A stretch of DNA of 64,000 nucleotides from Mycobacterium scrofulaceum (GTDB lineage Bacteria > Actinomycetota > Actinomycetes > Mycobacteriales > Mycobacteriaceae): NCBI RefSeq assembly GCF_002086735.1, contig NZ_MVIJ01000003.1:147980-211979 (forward strand), in the 5' to 3' direction. The notes beneath the pieces were generated by a model, which saw only the letters and a program-made list of their open reading frames with translations, had not been told where the DNA came from and did no database searches. The position numbers and the translations under genes were made by a program. Shown here one piece after another: positions 26,117 through 34,778 of this stretch (the stretch's first letter is position 1; the number at the start of each line of letters is the position of its first letter).

Positions 26117-27253
26117 ATGACCTGTGCCGTCGTCGGGATCGGTCGTACCGAGTACTCCCGCAACTCCGGCCGCACCACCCGCGGGATGGCCGTGGCTGCC
26201 TGCCGCGATGCCATCGCTGATGCCGGCCTCACGCCGGCCGACGTCGACGGCATCTGCACCTTCATGGCCAACGACTCCGAGCAGCCGATCTTCGTCGGAT
26301 GGGCGCTTGGCATCGACGAATTGGCTTGGGCCAACGCCATGTACGGCGGCGGCAATCTCGTGGCTGACCAAATCGCCACCGCCGCCGCGGTAATCGAGGC
26401 CGGCATGTGCAAGGCCGTGCTGGTGTACCGGTCACTGAACGGCCGCTCGGGCTACCGGTTCGGCCATATTGAGGGACCGATGCAGGTGCAGCACCACGAC
26501 CAGTTCGACACGGCGTCCGGTTTCATGGTGCCGCCGCAGTGGTTCGCGATGTGGGCCCGTCGCCATCAGCATGAGTACGGTTCCACCAGCGAGGATTTGG
26601 GGCACATCGCGATCACTCAACGCAATCATGCGGGGCCTAACGAACACGCTCTGAGACGCGAACCGCTGACCATGGACGACTATCTGGCGGCGCGCTGGAT
26701 CAACGAGCCGTTCCGGGTACTGGACTGCACTTCGGAGGTCGACGGCGCGGTAGCGGTGCTGATCGTCGGAGAGGACATCGCCCGCAACACCAAGCAGCCC
26801 CCGATGTGGCTGGTCGGATCGTCGAATTCACAGGGTGGTGCCGGCTGGAGCGAGTGGGACGATCCCACCGAGATGTACTCGCGCACAGCAGGACCGAAGA
26901 TCTGGGAGAAGACGGGGCTTACCCCTGCCGACATGGATGTCGCCTGCATGTACGACTGCTTCACGTACACGGTGATGGCGACCATGGAGGGTTTCGGCTT
27001 CTGCGAGAAAGGCGAAGTGGGCAAGTTCTTCTCGACCGGACGCGCCACCTACGGCGGTGACGTGGTGGTCAACCCGCACGGGGGGCTGCTGTCCGAGGGC
27101 TATATTCACGGCCTCAACCACCACTACGAGGCAGCGCTGCAACTGCGCCACGCGGCTGGTGTGCGTCAGGTCGAGGGCGCTCAACTGGCACTGGTGACCG
27201 CGGGCGGCGGGCCCTTCGGTGGTGCGAACGTCTACAGCAAGGAGCACCCGTGA
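26117..27253 (+). CDS. Thiolase-fold lipid-transfer protein, Ltp2-like retro-aldolase
   Basis: A 378-residue thiolase-superfamily protein of the SCP-x/Ltp type. AVVGIGRTEYSR at the start, GGGNLVADQIATAAAVIEAG, then YDCFTYTVMATMEGFGF and NPHGGLLSEGYIHG near the end. The normal thiolase nucleophile region is not a CxS motif, as expected for Ltp2 enzymes, which split a beta-hydroxyacyl-CoA by retro-aldol chemistry instead of thiolysis. The next gene, overlapping by 4 nt, is the DUF35 partner such enzymes need. The pair probably removes a C2 or C3 unit from the side chain as an acyl-CoA. Confidence 0.9.
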   Translation: MTCAVVGIGRTEYSRNSGRTTRGMAVAACRDAIADAGLTPADVDGICTFMANDSEQPIFVGWALGIDELAWANAMYGGGNLVADQIATAAAVIEAGMCKAVLVYRSLNGRSGYRFGHIEGPMQVQHHDQFDTASGFMVPPQWFAMWARRHQHEYGSTSEDLGHIAITQRNHAGPNEHALRREPLTMDDYLAARWINEPFRVLDCTSEVDGAVAVLIVGEDIARNTKQPPMWLVGSSNSQGGAGWSEWDDPTEMYSRTAGPKIWEKTGLTPADMDVACMYDCFTYTVMATMEGFGFCEKGEVGKFFSTGRATYGGDVVVNPHGGLLSEGYIHGLNHHYEAALQLRHAAGVRQVEGAQLALVTAGGGPFGGANVYSKEHP

Positions 27254-27660
27254 CGAATCCTGCACTGGTAGCCCCAATTCCGGTACCCGACCCTGATTCG
27301 GCGCCGTATTGGGAGGGTCTGAAGAACGGTAAGTTGATGTTGTGTCGCTGCGACGACACCGGGAAATGGATCCATCCGCCGTTGGAACGCAGCCGGTACA
27401 CCGGTGGTCCCGTGCACTTCGAGGAAGTCAGCGGTGACGGCACGATCTTCAGCTACATCGTCGTCCGGCAGGCCCTGGTTCCCGGCCGTACGCCTCCCTA
27501 TGTCGTCGGGCTGGTTGAACTTGCGGAGCAGCCGGGCTTGCGGATCAACGCCGTCATCGACGTCGATCCCGCCGACGTCCGAATCGGACAAGACGTTGAG
27601 CTACGCATCGTCGATCTCGGCGAAAGTGGTTATCGCATACCAGAATTCGTCATCAAGTAA
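27250..27660 (+). CDS. DUF35 OB-fold partner of the Ltp2-like protein
   Basis: A 136-residue DUF35 protein with the usual entry helix (SAPYWEGLKNGKL) and OB-fold strands. The zinc ribbon is not intact: only C32 and C34 remain (LCRCDDTGKW) and the second cysteine pair is replaced by HPPLERSRY. It overlaps the Ltp2-like gene by 4 nt, so the two are almost certainly made in equal amounts and form one complex. Loss of zinc ligands is seen in some DUF35 proteins and need not abolish function. Confidence 0.87.
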   Translation: MTNPALVAPIPVPDPDSAPYWEGLKNGKLMLCRCDDTGKWIHPPLERSRYTGGPVHFEEVSGDGTIFSYIVVRQALVPGRTPPYVVGLVELAEQPGLRINAVIDVDPADVRIGQDVELRIVDLGESGYRIPEFVIK

Positions 27661-27676
27661 AGGCTGGGAGTGGCAG

Positions 27677-28498
27677 ATGGGCAGAATGGACGGTCGAGTC
27701 GCCTTCATCACCGGAGCTGGCAAGGGCCAGGGACGGTCGCACGCTGTCCGGTTAGCCGAGGAAGGTGCCGATATCGTTGGTGTCGATATCTGTCGCCAAC
27801 TCGACGGCGTGCTGTATGCGATGGCCACGCCGGAAGACCTCGACGAGACCGTCAACTTGGTGGAGAAGACCGGTCAGCGGATGATCGCCCGTCAGGCTGA
27901 TGTCCGCGACCGCAAAACACTACAGGCCGCTTTCGACGATGGCGTCGCAGAATTCGGCTACATAGATACGGTGGTGGCTAACGCGGGGATCGTATTGAAC
28001 CGGGTCGACGAGCCTGATCCCGAGGCGGCGTGGGAACTCGGCATCGGCGTGCTGCTCACCGGTGTGTGGAACACCCTGCAGATCGCAAGCGCCCACATGA
28101 TGAAGTCCGATCGCGGCGGTGCCATAGTCGCCACCAGCTCGATGGCTGGTCTGAAGGCACTGACTGACGGCAGCGGCGGCGCGGATGCGTACGCCGCGGC
28201 TAAAATCGGCGTCACTGGACTGGTAAGGGCCTACGCACAGCGTATGGCAGCCAAAAATATCCGTGTCATGGCGATCGCACCGACCGGTGTCAACACCGCC
28301 ATGATCGTGGAGAATCCGGCGCTGTTCGAGGTGATCGCCCAGAATGAGCATCTCGCTAAGGCGATGACTAACGCCCTACCGGTGACGGTGATCGAACCGT
28401 CTGATGTCTCGGAGACGGTGTTGTTCCTCGTCTCGGACAGTGGCCGGTATTACACGGGCACAACGCTAATGCTCGACGCCGGCATGAACATGACCTGA
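27677..28498 (+). CDS. SDR family oxidoreductase, mycofactocin type
   Basis: A 273-residue SDR with MDGRVAFITGAGKGQGRSHAVRLAEEGADI and the following insert typical of mycofactocin-coupled dehydrogenases. NAG (VVANAGI), Ser in ATSSMAG and Tyr/Lys in AYAAAKIG are all present, so it should be active. It is last in the operon behind the Ltp2/DUF35 pair and would oxidise an alcohol on the ring or chain. The ATG at 27677 follows GGGAG; longer readings in this frame overlap the DUF35 gene and are not used. Confidence 0.9.
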   Translation: MGRMDGRVAFITGAGKGQGRSHAVRLAEEGADIVGVDICRQLDGVLYAMATPEDLDETVNLVEKTGQRMIARQADVRDRKTLQAAFDDGVAEFGYIDTVVANAGIVLNRVDEPDPEAAWELGIGVLLTGVWNTLQIASAHMMKSDRGGAIVATSSMAGLKALTDGSGGADAYAAAKIGVTGLVRAYAQRMAAKNIRVMAIAPTGVNTAMIVENPALFEVIAQNEHLAKAMTNALPVTVIEPSDVSETVLFLVSDSGRYYTGTTLMLDAGMNMT

Positions 28499-28517
28499 CG
28501 GCTGCTGCCGCACGGAG

Positions 28518-29637
28518 TCAGCTCAACACCGTGCCGGTGCCCAGGTCGTAATAGGCCTCCGCGAAGCGGCCAAGCACCGCGCCCACGACCTCGACCGAAT
28601 ACATCTGGTCGGGCGCGATCGCCCACATGCAGAAGCCCCAGGCCGGGCTCTGGCGATACGCGGTCCACATGGACTCGCGGTCGGGTAGCGAGGTGACGCC
28701 GGCGTCGAGCAGCCGGCCGCGATAGTTGTCCAGCAACTCGCGCTCGTGGGCCCGCCGAAGCTCCGGGGATAGCGCGGCGATCAACGCATAGCCGACGTCG
28801 TGTGACCACGAGCCGCGCCGAATCAGCTGCCAGTCGAGGAGACCCATTCGGCCGTCGGGCAGCACATACGTGTTGCGTGGGTGTGGATCCCCGTGCAGCA
28901 CCGTGACCGGCTCGCGGGCCACCCGGTCCTGGAGTCTCCAGAAAGCGGCCTCCATACCGTCCATGTCAGTGCCGGCAGCATCGAGCAGCGCCTTCTTGTA
29001 CGGGGCATCAACGAGAGCGCGGATTATCGCGAACCCGTTTGTCGCGCAGAAAGTGTGCGAACCCGCCGGTGACGGGGTCCTGTAACCAAGACAGGTCGCC
29101 GCCGTTCGCCAGCCGTCGGCTGCCCCAGAACGGAGCGTGCAGTTGGCTCAACGTTGCGAGCAGCGCGTCGGCCTGCTCGACAGTAAGGCCGGCTACCGCA
29201 TCGGGGACCTGCGCGCCGCGCAGTGTGATGTCCTCTCCGAGGATCAGGAACTGCGACGGGCCGTCGAGGTGGTCGGCGAAGTAGGTCGTCATGGTCTCGA
29301 CGCTCAGGTCTGGGCGCAGGTCGCGGTAGAACCTCGTCTCGTCGTCGTACAACACGGTCCCGCCGCCGCCTTCGGACAGCGACTCATCGAACGCCTCCGG
29401 CAGGTCGTGCACAGTTCCCAATTGCGTTTTGATGAAGAGCCGCTGTGGAAGTCGGGTTTGCGGATCGGCGTAGGCCACGTCGAGGTGCAGGTGCGAGGTA
29501 GTGCCCTGCCAGGTGTGCCCAATCGTGACGCGGGTGACCGTCGCCTCGGGATCGTGTCGGCGTAACAGCGACGTCAGAATCGCAGGCGTGATGTCCTCGG
29601 CGGACTGAAGCGTGACGTGCAGGGCTTGTCCGGTCAT
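28518..29637 (-). pseudogene. Phosphotransferase (APH/EcKL-like), single-base frameshift
   Basis: Two adjacent reading frames form one aminoglycoside-phosphotransferase-fold kinase. The N-terminal part (29637-29039) has the nucleotide-binding strands and runs to GGFAHFLRDK; the C-terminal part continues, one base shifted, with NGFAIIRALVDAPYKKALLD and the catalytic loop LHGDPHPRNT and metal motif LLDWQ. Removing one A from the AAA run (TTT on + at 29038-29040) restores one frame of about 372 codons. It is either a recent mutation or a sequencing error. The ATG at 29637 follows GAGGATTGTG. Operator B4 lies 28 nt upstream, so it belongs to the TetR regulon. Relatives phosphorylate small alcohols such as ecdysteroids. 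Confidence 0.8.
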
Positions 29638-29665
29638 CACAATCCTCATCTGTGAGATTCAACAA

Positions 29666-29681
29666 TGACAGTCGACTGTCA
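29666..29681. promoter_or_regulatory. Operator B4: TGACAGTCGACTGTCA
   Basis: A perfect 16-bp palindrome, identical to B3, upstream of the phosphotransferase and 59 nt behind the stop of the next leftward gene set. No clean -35/-10 pair is visible around it. Confidence 0.8.
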
Positions 29682-29740
29682 CGTTATCACCGGACCCAAG
29701 GCATGAACTGGTTTTGGGACCCTTTGGATGGACCGGCTTA

Positions 29741-30187
29741 CTACCTCGTCTTGACCGGCCGGAACAGCGGCACCCACACCCGGCTGTCCTCTTCGCCCGA
29801 GAGCGCGGTCCAGTCTTCAAAGAACACCTCGACGGCCATCCCGACGCTGATCGCCTCCGGGGCAACGTCGACCACATTCGAAATCAACCGGGTATCGGGT
29901 TCCTCGGCAAGCTCCACCATCGCCACGATGTAGGGCGGTTCGAAACCAGGAATCCAGTTCTGGCGGTTCACCGTATATGCCGCGACTGTTGCCCGGCCGG
30001 AGACGGGTTCTGGTGCAACGTCGGTGCTGCGACAGCGCCAGCAGGCCGGGCCCGGCGGGTGAAAGAAGTGGCCGCAGCCGTGGCAGCGGGTGATCAGTAA
30101 TTCGCCGTTGCGACCACCGGTCCAGAACGCAAGCGACTCGGCGGTAGGGCTGGGCGCCAATCGCAACTGGGGACGTTGGTAGTTCAT
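29741..30187 (-). CDS. DUF35 Zn-ribbon/OB-fold protein
   Basis: A 148-residue DUF35 protein with an intact zinc ribbon, C35, C38, C49 and C52, followed by the OB-fold (VAAYTVNRQNWIPGFEPPYIVAMVEL). It is the last gene of a leftward operon with an SDR and an acyl-CoA dehydrogenase, overlapping the latter by 4 nt. No thiolase-fold partner lies next to it. It could share the Ltp2-like protein at 26.1 kb or serve an acyltransferase elsewhere. Confidence 0.85.
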   Translation of the reverse strand: MNYQRPQLRLAPSPTAESLAFWTGGRNGELLITRCHGCGHFFHPPGPACWRCRSTDVAPEPVSGRATVAAYTVNRQNWIPGFEPPYIVAMVELAEEPDTRLISNVVDVAPEAISVGMAVEVFFEDWTALSGEEDSRVWVPLFRPVKTR

Positions 30188-31326
30188 GATCCGACCAACG
30201 ATCGACCGATCACCAGCCGCTGAATCTGGTTGGTGCCCTCGAAGATCTGGGTGATCTTGGCTTCGCGCATGTAGCGCTCGACACGGTAATCCCTGGTGTA
30301 GCCGTAGCCGCCGAACACTTGCACGGCGTCGGTGGTGACCTTCATGGCGGCATCGGTGGCGATCAGCTTCGCCACGGAAGCGTTGCGCGAGTACGGCAGT
30401 CCTGCGTCGCGGCGCCGCGCCGCGTCCAGGTACGTGGCACGCGCGGAGTCGACCGCGGCAGCCATGTCCGCCAGCAGGAAAGCCAGGCCCTGATGGTCAA
30501 TGATCTTGCGACCGAACGTCGTTCGTTGCTGAGCGTAGGAAACGGCCTCGTCGAGGGCTGCCTGCGCCAGTCCGACGGCTACCGCGGCGATGCCCAGGCG
30601 TCCGGAATCCAATGCACTGAAGGCGATCTGCAGGCCCTGCCCTTCGGCGCCGATCCTGCGTTGGGCAGACACGAGCGCATTGTCATAGTGCGCCGTGGTG
30701 GTCGGAATGGCGTGCAAGCCCATCTTCTCCTCGGGTTTGCCGAACGTGAGTCCTTCGGTGTCTTTATCGACCAAAAAGCACGAAATACCTTGTCCACCTT
30801 CACCAGTGCGGGCGAATAGGCTGTAGAAATCGGCTATGCCGCCGTGGGTGATCCAGGCCTTGGCGCCGTTGACGCGGTAACCACCGTCGGTCGCGGTGGC
30901 CTTGCAGGTCAGGGCGGCGGCATCGGAACCGGCCTGCGGCTCGGACAAGCTGTAGGCGCCAATCGTGTGACCACCCAGCATGGTCGGCAGCCACTCCTGC
31001 TGCTGTTCGTCGGTGCCGAACGCGATCAACGGATGGCAGGACAGGACGTGGACGCTGACTGCTACGGCGACTGCCGCCCACCGAGCCGCCAACTCCTCGA
31101 GAACCTGTAGGTACACCTCGTACGGTTGCCCGCCACCGCCCCACTGCTCCGGGTGCGGCAGTGTCAGCAGCCCGGTCTCACCCAGGGTGGCAAAAACTCC
31201 CTCGGGATAGGTCTCGTTCTTCTCATGCTCATCGACGATCGGATCAAGCACCTTGTCCGCGACATCGGCCGCCAGTCGAACCAGTTCGCGTGCTTCGGGT
31301 GTCGGCAGCAGTCGGTCAACGGTCAT
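30184..31326 (-). CDS. Acyl-CoA dehydrogenase
   Basis: A 380-residue acyl-CoA dehydrogenase. SLSEPQAGSDAAAL is the flavin/substrate segment, VFGGYGYTRDYRVERYMREAK the C-terminal core, and IFEGTNQIQRLVIGR carries the catalytic glutamate in the short/medium-chain position. It would make a 2-enoyl-CoA. The ATG at 31326 is defined by the 4-nt ATGA overlap with the upstream SDR; a reading that continues to 32175 in this frame is only a shadow of that gene. Confidence 0.92.
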   Translation of the reverse strand: MTVDRLLPTPEARELVRLAADVADKVLDPIVDEHEKNETYPEGVFATLGETGLLTLPHPEQWGGGGQPYEVYLQVLEELAARWAAVAVAVSVHVLSCHPLIAFGTDEQQQEWLPTMLGGHTIGAYSLSEPQAGSDAAALTCKATATDGGYRVNGAKAWITHGGIADFYSLFARTGEGGQGISCFLVDKDTEGLTFGKPEEKMGLHAIPTTTAHYDNALVSAQRRIGAEGQGLQIAFSALDSGRLGIAAVAVGLAQAALDEAVSYAQQRTTFGRKIIDHQGLAFLLADMAAAVDSARATYLDAARRRDAGLPYSRNASVAKLIATDAAMKVTTDAVQVFGGYGYTRDYRVERYMREAKITQIFEGTNQIQRLVIGRSLVGS

Positions 31327-32144
31327 GGATGGCTGTCCTGCCACTCGCAACCGGTCAATTCGGCAGAGATGTCCCAGAGTCGTCGCGCGCTGTCCGCGTC
31401 GCGGGCCTTGTGTCTGAGTGTGGTGGGCTTTGGTTTTCCCCACTGGTGCATCAGGCCGCGCGGCGCGATGTAGGTGCCGTTGGGCAGCGTCGTGGTGATC
31501 GCCTGAATGGTCGAGCGGGCACCGTCGGCCGGGCTCTGCGCGATATGTGGCGAGAGCACTCGGCCTGCCCACTGCAACACGCCCGAACCGTTGCGGGTGA
31601 TCCCGGTGTCGGTCATGCCGGGATCGGAGGCGTAGGCGGTCTTGCCGCGGGCGACCAGTTCGCGCACGAACAACAGGTTCGCCAGCTTGGACTCCCCGTA
31701 CGCCGACCACGGGTTGTAGCGGCGATGGTGGTAGTTGAGGTCGTCGAAGTGCATACGGGCGGTGTTGTAGTTGGTGCTGGCCACCAGCACGACCCGGTCG
31801 CGGATCCGGTCGCCGAGCAGGCACGTCAACGCGAAATGGCCTAGGTGATTGATGCCCATGTGAGCCTCGAAGCCGTCGGCTGTCCGAGTCAGTGGCAAGC
31901 CCAACACACCGGCGTTGTTCACCAGCACGTCGACGTAGTCGACGGTGTCGGCGAACTTGCGCACGCTGGTGAGGTCGGCCAGATCCAGCTCGCGCACCGT
32001 GACGTCGCCGGGCATCGACGCTGCGGCTTGGTGCGCCTTCGTCAAGGAGCGGCAGGCGATGACCACTTCGTGGCCGGCAGCGGCCATTGCGTGCGCGGTC
32101 GCCTTCCCGACGCCACTGTTTCCACCGGTGACGATAATGCGCAC
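31323..32144 (-). CDS. SDR family protein, retinol dehydrogenase-like
   Basis: A 273-residue SDR of the retinol dehydrogenase/protochlorophyllide reductase-like group. VTGGNSGVGKATAHAMAAAG is the cofactor motif, NNAGVL the NAG motif, Tyr/Lys in AYGESKLAN and the SDPGMTDTGI turn follow. The GTG at 32144 has AAGGAGG upstream at 10 nt. It heads a leftward operon with the acyl-CoA dehydrogenase and a DUF35 protein, divergent from an acyl-CoA ligase. Lipophilic alcohols or ketones are usual substrates of this group. Confidence 0.88.
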   Translation of the reverse strand: MRIIVTGGNSGVGKATAHAMAAAGHEVVIACRSLTKAHQAAASMPGDVTVRELDLADLTSVRKFADTVDYVDVLVNNAGVLGLPLTRTADGFEAHMGINHLGHFALTCLLGDRIRDRVVLVASTNYNTARMHFDDLNYHHRRYNPWSAYGESKLANLLFVRELVARGKTAYASDPGMTDTGITRNGSGVLQWAGRVLSPHIAQSPADGARSTIQAITTTLPNGTYIAPRGLMHQWGKPKPTTLRHKARDADSARRLWDISAELTGCEWQDSHP

Positions 32145-32262
32145 GGTGCGACGGCCTCCTTCGTACAGTCCACACAAACAGTAAACTATTTATCGCTTTG
32201 GTGAAACGGTGAGGAGAGATGTTGAGAGATACCCACCCGACCAGTCCGGTTCAATCACTCGG

Positions 32263-33708
32263 ATGACGTGGCTCGAGCGGATTTGCGCAGTCCACGAACG
32301 CAGTGAACGCGTGGCGGTCATCGGCGAAGTGGGCTCTGTAAGTGGACGCGAACTGATCGGTAAGGCGGTCGCGGCCGCGGACCTGCTCTGCGACCTCAAC
32401 GTGCCGGCAGGTCAACCGATCCCCGCGTTGCTCACCACCAATGCCTGCGCGCTTGCCCTGCTGTTGGGCGGCGCCGCCGCCAACAGACCGCTCGCTTTAC
32501 TTGGGCCGCGGCAGACTCCGACAGAGCTGGCCGCAATGGTGCGTCGGAGCGGCTCGCCAGTCCTGCTCGTTGAGGCCGAGTTCGCCGGGGCTGCCCGGCA
32601 GGTCGCCGACGCGGTTGGGATACGGGCGGTGACAATACCTTTCCTGCCGGTGTCGGATCGGTCGTTGCATCCGGAACCAGGTCCCACGGCGATCTACCTG
32701 CACACTGCGGGAACGACCGGATTCCCGAAGGCCGTTCCACTCACTGAGCGAGTGCTCGACGCTCGCGCTACGCTTTTGCGTCGCCTGATCGAGATTGACC
32801 CCGACGACCGCTACGCCACCGGCTCACCGCTGCATCACATTGGGGGACTGGGCAACGTCCTGGTGGCGCTCACGGCCGGGGCGGCGGTTATCTGTACCAA
32901 CAGATTCTCCTTCGATTGGTGGCACAGCCTGAAGCAACTCGGTGCCACCCACTGTCTACTCGTTCCGACCATGATCGAGATGCTGCTCGGCAAGGGGCTA
33001 CTCGACGCGGTTCCGCTGAAGACATTGATCTACGGTGCCTCGCCGATCACCGTCGACACGTTGCGACGCGTTCTTGACGTGTTGCCCGACGTCGCGATGG
33101 TCAGCCTCTACGGCCAAACCGAGGGCAGTCCGATCACCAGCTTGGGCCCAGCGGACCACCGGTTGGCCGCGGTTAAGGATCGCGACATTCTGTCTACCGT
33201 CGGCCGGCCGGTGGACGGCCTTCGCCTGCAGATCGACGAGCCGGACCCGGCAGGAATCGGCGAAGTGTTCGCCGCCGCGGCCCACCTTTCCGGCCAGGCG
33301 GCCGACGGATGGCTGCGCACCGGTGATCTGGGTGTGGTGGATGCCGACGGTTATCTCCGCCTCTGCGGTCGTCGGCACGACATGGTGGTTCGCGGTGGAG
33401 AGAACGTTTATCCGCTGGAAGTCGAGAATGTGCTCAGCGCCCACCCCGGGGTTGCCGCCGTCGGCGTCGTGGGCGTGCCAGAGACGCGACTCGGAGAAAC
33501 CCTGGCCGCGTTCATAGTTCCTACAGATTTGGTGCATCCGCCACGGCCCGAGGAGCTAGGGTCTTTCGCCCGGGTCAAGCTCGCCGGTTTCAAGATTCCA
33601 CAGTATTGGTATTCGGTCACCGAGCTGCCGCTGAACAGTGCAGGCAAAGTCGTTCGCGCCACACTTCGGGCGGCACATCTTGAGCGTCAGCACGGCGCGT
33701 CAACTTGA
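32263..33708 (+). CDS. AMP-dependent acyl-CoA ligase
   Basis: A 481-residue ANL-superfamily ligase: phosphate loop HTAGTTGFPKAVPLT near 146-160, LYGQTEGSP near 283, DGWLRTGDLG near 349, and the C-terminal lysine in SAGKVVRATL. Shorter at the N-terminus than many relatives. The ATG at 32263 begins a family-like N-terminus (MTWLERICAVHERS); a GTG at 32209 would add 18 residues and neither has a good ribosome site. It is divergent from the SDR/ACAD/DUF35 operon, which would process the CoA ester it makes. Confidence 0.88.
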   Translation: MTWLERICAVHERSERVAVIGEVGSVSGRELIGKAVAAADLLCDLNVPAGQPIPALLTTNACALALLLGGAAANRPLALLGPRQTPTELAAMVRRSGSPVLLVEAEFAGAARQVADAVGIRAVTIPFLPVSDRSLHPEPGPTAIYLHTAGTTGFPKAVPLTERVLDARATLLRRLIEIDPDDRYATGSPLHHIGGLGNVLVALTAGAAVICTNRFSFDWWHSLKQLGATHCLLVPTMIEMLLGKGLLDAVPLKTLIYGASPITVDTLRRVLDVLPDVAMVSLYGQTEGSPITSLGPADHRLAAVKDRDILSTVGRPVDGLRLQIDEPDPAGIGEVFAAAAHLSGQAADGWLRTGDLGVVDADGYLRLCGRRHDMVVRGGENVYPLEVENVLSAHPGVAAVGVVGVPETRLGETLAAFIVPTDLVHPPRPEELGSFARVKLAGFKIPQYWYSVTELPLNSAGKVVRATLRAAHLERQHGAST

Positions 33709-33881
33709 GTTATCTGCACACGCCGGACCAGGAGGCGGGGGCGTCGCGCTCCCGAGGATCTGGCGTAGGCGCAACTGTCGGAGCCCTACCCGTTGGCCCA
33801 TCTCACCGATGGGAATCCCGATCAGGGTCGGCCAGGGCGTGGTCTGCCTGTACTTCTATGGTGACGCACCTGGACCTTATC

Positions 33882-33898
33882 CGTTATATAGTTTAACG
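33882..33898 (+). promoter_or_regulatory. Inverted repeat CGTTA-N7-TAACG with TATAGT box
   Basis: In the 300-nt gap before the DUF732 gene, CGTTA and TAACG flank a 7-nt centre that contains TATAGT (33887-33892), a good -10 hexamer. No convincing -35 stands 17 nt upstream. It is likely the promoter region of the DUF732 gene, possibly with a regulator site. The rest of the gap shows nothing else. Confidence 0.35.
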
Positions 33899-34008
33899 TC
33901 TGGATCTATGCCCACTGCCGTGCGAAGCCGATCAGCTCAACGGGTGGACCAAGGTGCACTTTTGGACCCAATTGTGGCGATGCAGGCCACACGTTCGAGC
34001 CGCCAACC

Positions 34009-34401
34009 ATGAAGCGTTGGAAATCGCTGGCTGCTTTGATCGCCGGCGCAGTTGCCATCGCCGGGCTCCTGTTGTCGTCACCACCGCGTGTACATGCCGC
34101 TCCGGCGCCCGAGGTCGAGTACGTGTACGACGTGGTGGTGCGGCGGCATTACGGATTTCCTGACAATGACGCGCTGGGCTATGGCCACGGAATTTGCGAC
34201 AAAGTCGGCCGGGGCGAGGGCTACGGGCAAGTCATGGGTGAGGTCAAGAGTGACGTCACCCCCAACGATGAGTTCGCGGCTAATTACCTAGTCTCCTATG
34301 CGGTTAACTTGCTTTGCCCTGAGCTGATATGGCAGCTGCGGAACTCAGCCGCTGGCTACCAACCTCCGGGCGGAGCATCCGCGCCCGGTACCTATTACTG
34401 A
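34009..34401 (+). CDS. Secreted DUF732-type protein
   Basis: A 130-residue exported protein. Residues 1-30 form a Sec signal peptide (charged KRWK, hydrophobic core, cleavage after VHA). The mature part has the DUF732 pattern of mycobacterial small secreted proteins: a helical domain with two cysteines, C63 (GICDKVG) and C103 (LLCPEL), placed to form one disulfide, and a Pro/Gly-rich tail. Function unknown. The family is largely confined to mycobacteria and close relatives, which supports the assignment of the organism. It stands alone, with no operon partner. Confidence 0.85.
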   Translation: MKRWKSLAALIAGAVAIAGLLLSSPPRVHAAPAPEVEYVYDVVVRRHYGFPDNDALGYGHGICDKVGRGEGYGQVMGEVKSDVTPNDEFAANYLVSYAVNLLCPELIWQLRNSAAGYQPPGGASAPGTYY

Positions 34402-34480
34402 GGCAACCTTTTTGTACTCACTCAGGGCCTGACTACCCGCACTCGATGTTACGACAAGCGATGGCTCGCAGGCAGCCACC

Positions 34481-34531
34481 GGGTCTGCTGCACGATCAGG
34501 TCTACATGTCACCTATCCGTGCAGCAGACCC
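34481..34531. repeat. 14-bp perfect inverted repeat (hairpin)
   Basis: GGGTCTGCTGCACG (34481-34494) and its exact complement (34518-34531) are separated by 23 nt. The stem is GC-rich and lies 80 nt behind the DUF732 stop; no T-run follows, so it is not a standard terminator. The 377-nt gap 34402-34778 holds no gene apart from this element and the repeat at 34744. Confidence 0.6.
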
Positions 34532-34743
34532 GTGTTCTGCACCAAGGATATTGGCGTCTGCGACTGAAGAATCGCGTGTGTCCACTAGACTGGCTGGTGT
34601 GCGGGTCACATTAGACCGGGGTCGATCGCGAGCGCCTTCCAGCACTTAGGTCATTATCGGCGAGCCTGCGTTACCCTGACCACTTATCTTCTAGATAGAT
34701 CGTCATTGAATCCTCTTGTCTGCGAGAGGATGTCCCGTGTTCA

Positions 34744-34760
34744 GTGGAACTTCGGTGGCG
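34744..34760 (+). repeat. 17-bp direct repeat, copy 1
   Basis: GTGGAACTTCGGTGGCG is repeated exactly at 35312-35328, and the similarity continues imperfectly for about 12 more bases (GTGAGCA in both). The copies flank the SnoaL-like gene and the second one abuts the IS21 remnant, so they are probably traces of insertion-sequence ends. Confidence 0.6.
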
Positions 34761-34778
34761 CTCAGTGAGCATCGGCGG

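Noticed and set aside
30184..32175. A single 663-residue protein covering the acyl-CoA dehydrogenase and upstream sequence
   Set aside because: The N-terminal 280 residues are the off-frame shadow of the SDR gene; the real start at 31326 is fixed by an ATGA overlap.
34481..34531. Hairpin as an intrinsic terminator of the DUF732 gene
   Set aside because: A 23-nt loop and no T-run do not fit a terminator, so it is listed only as a repeat.
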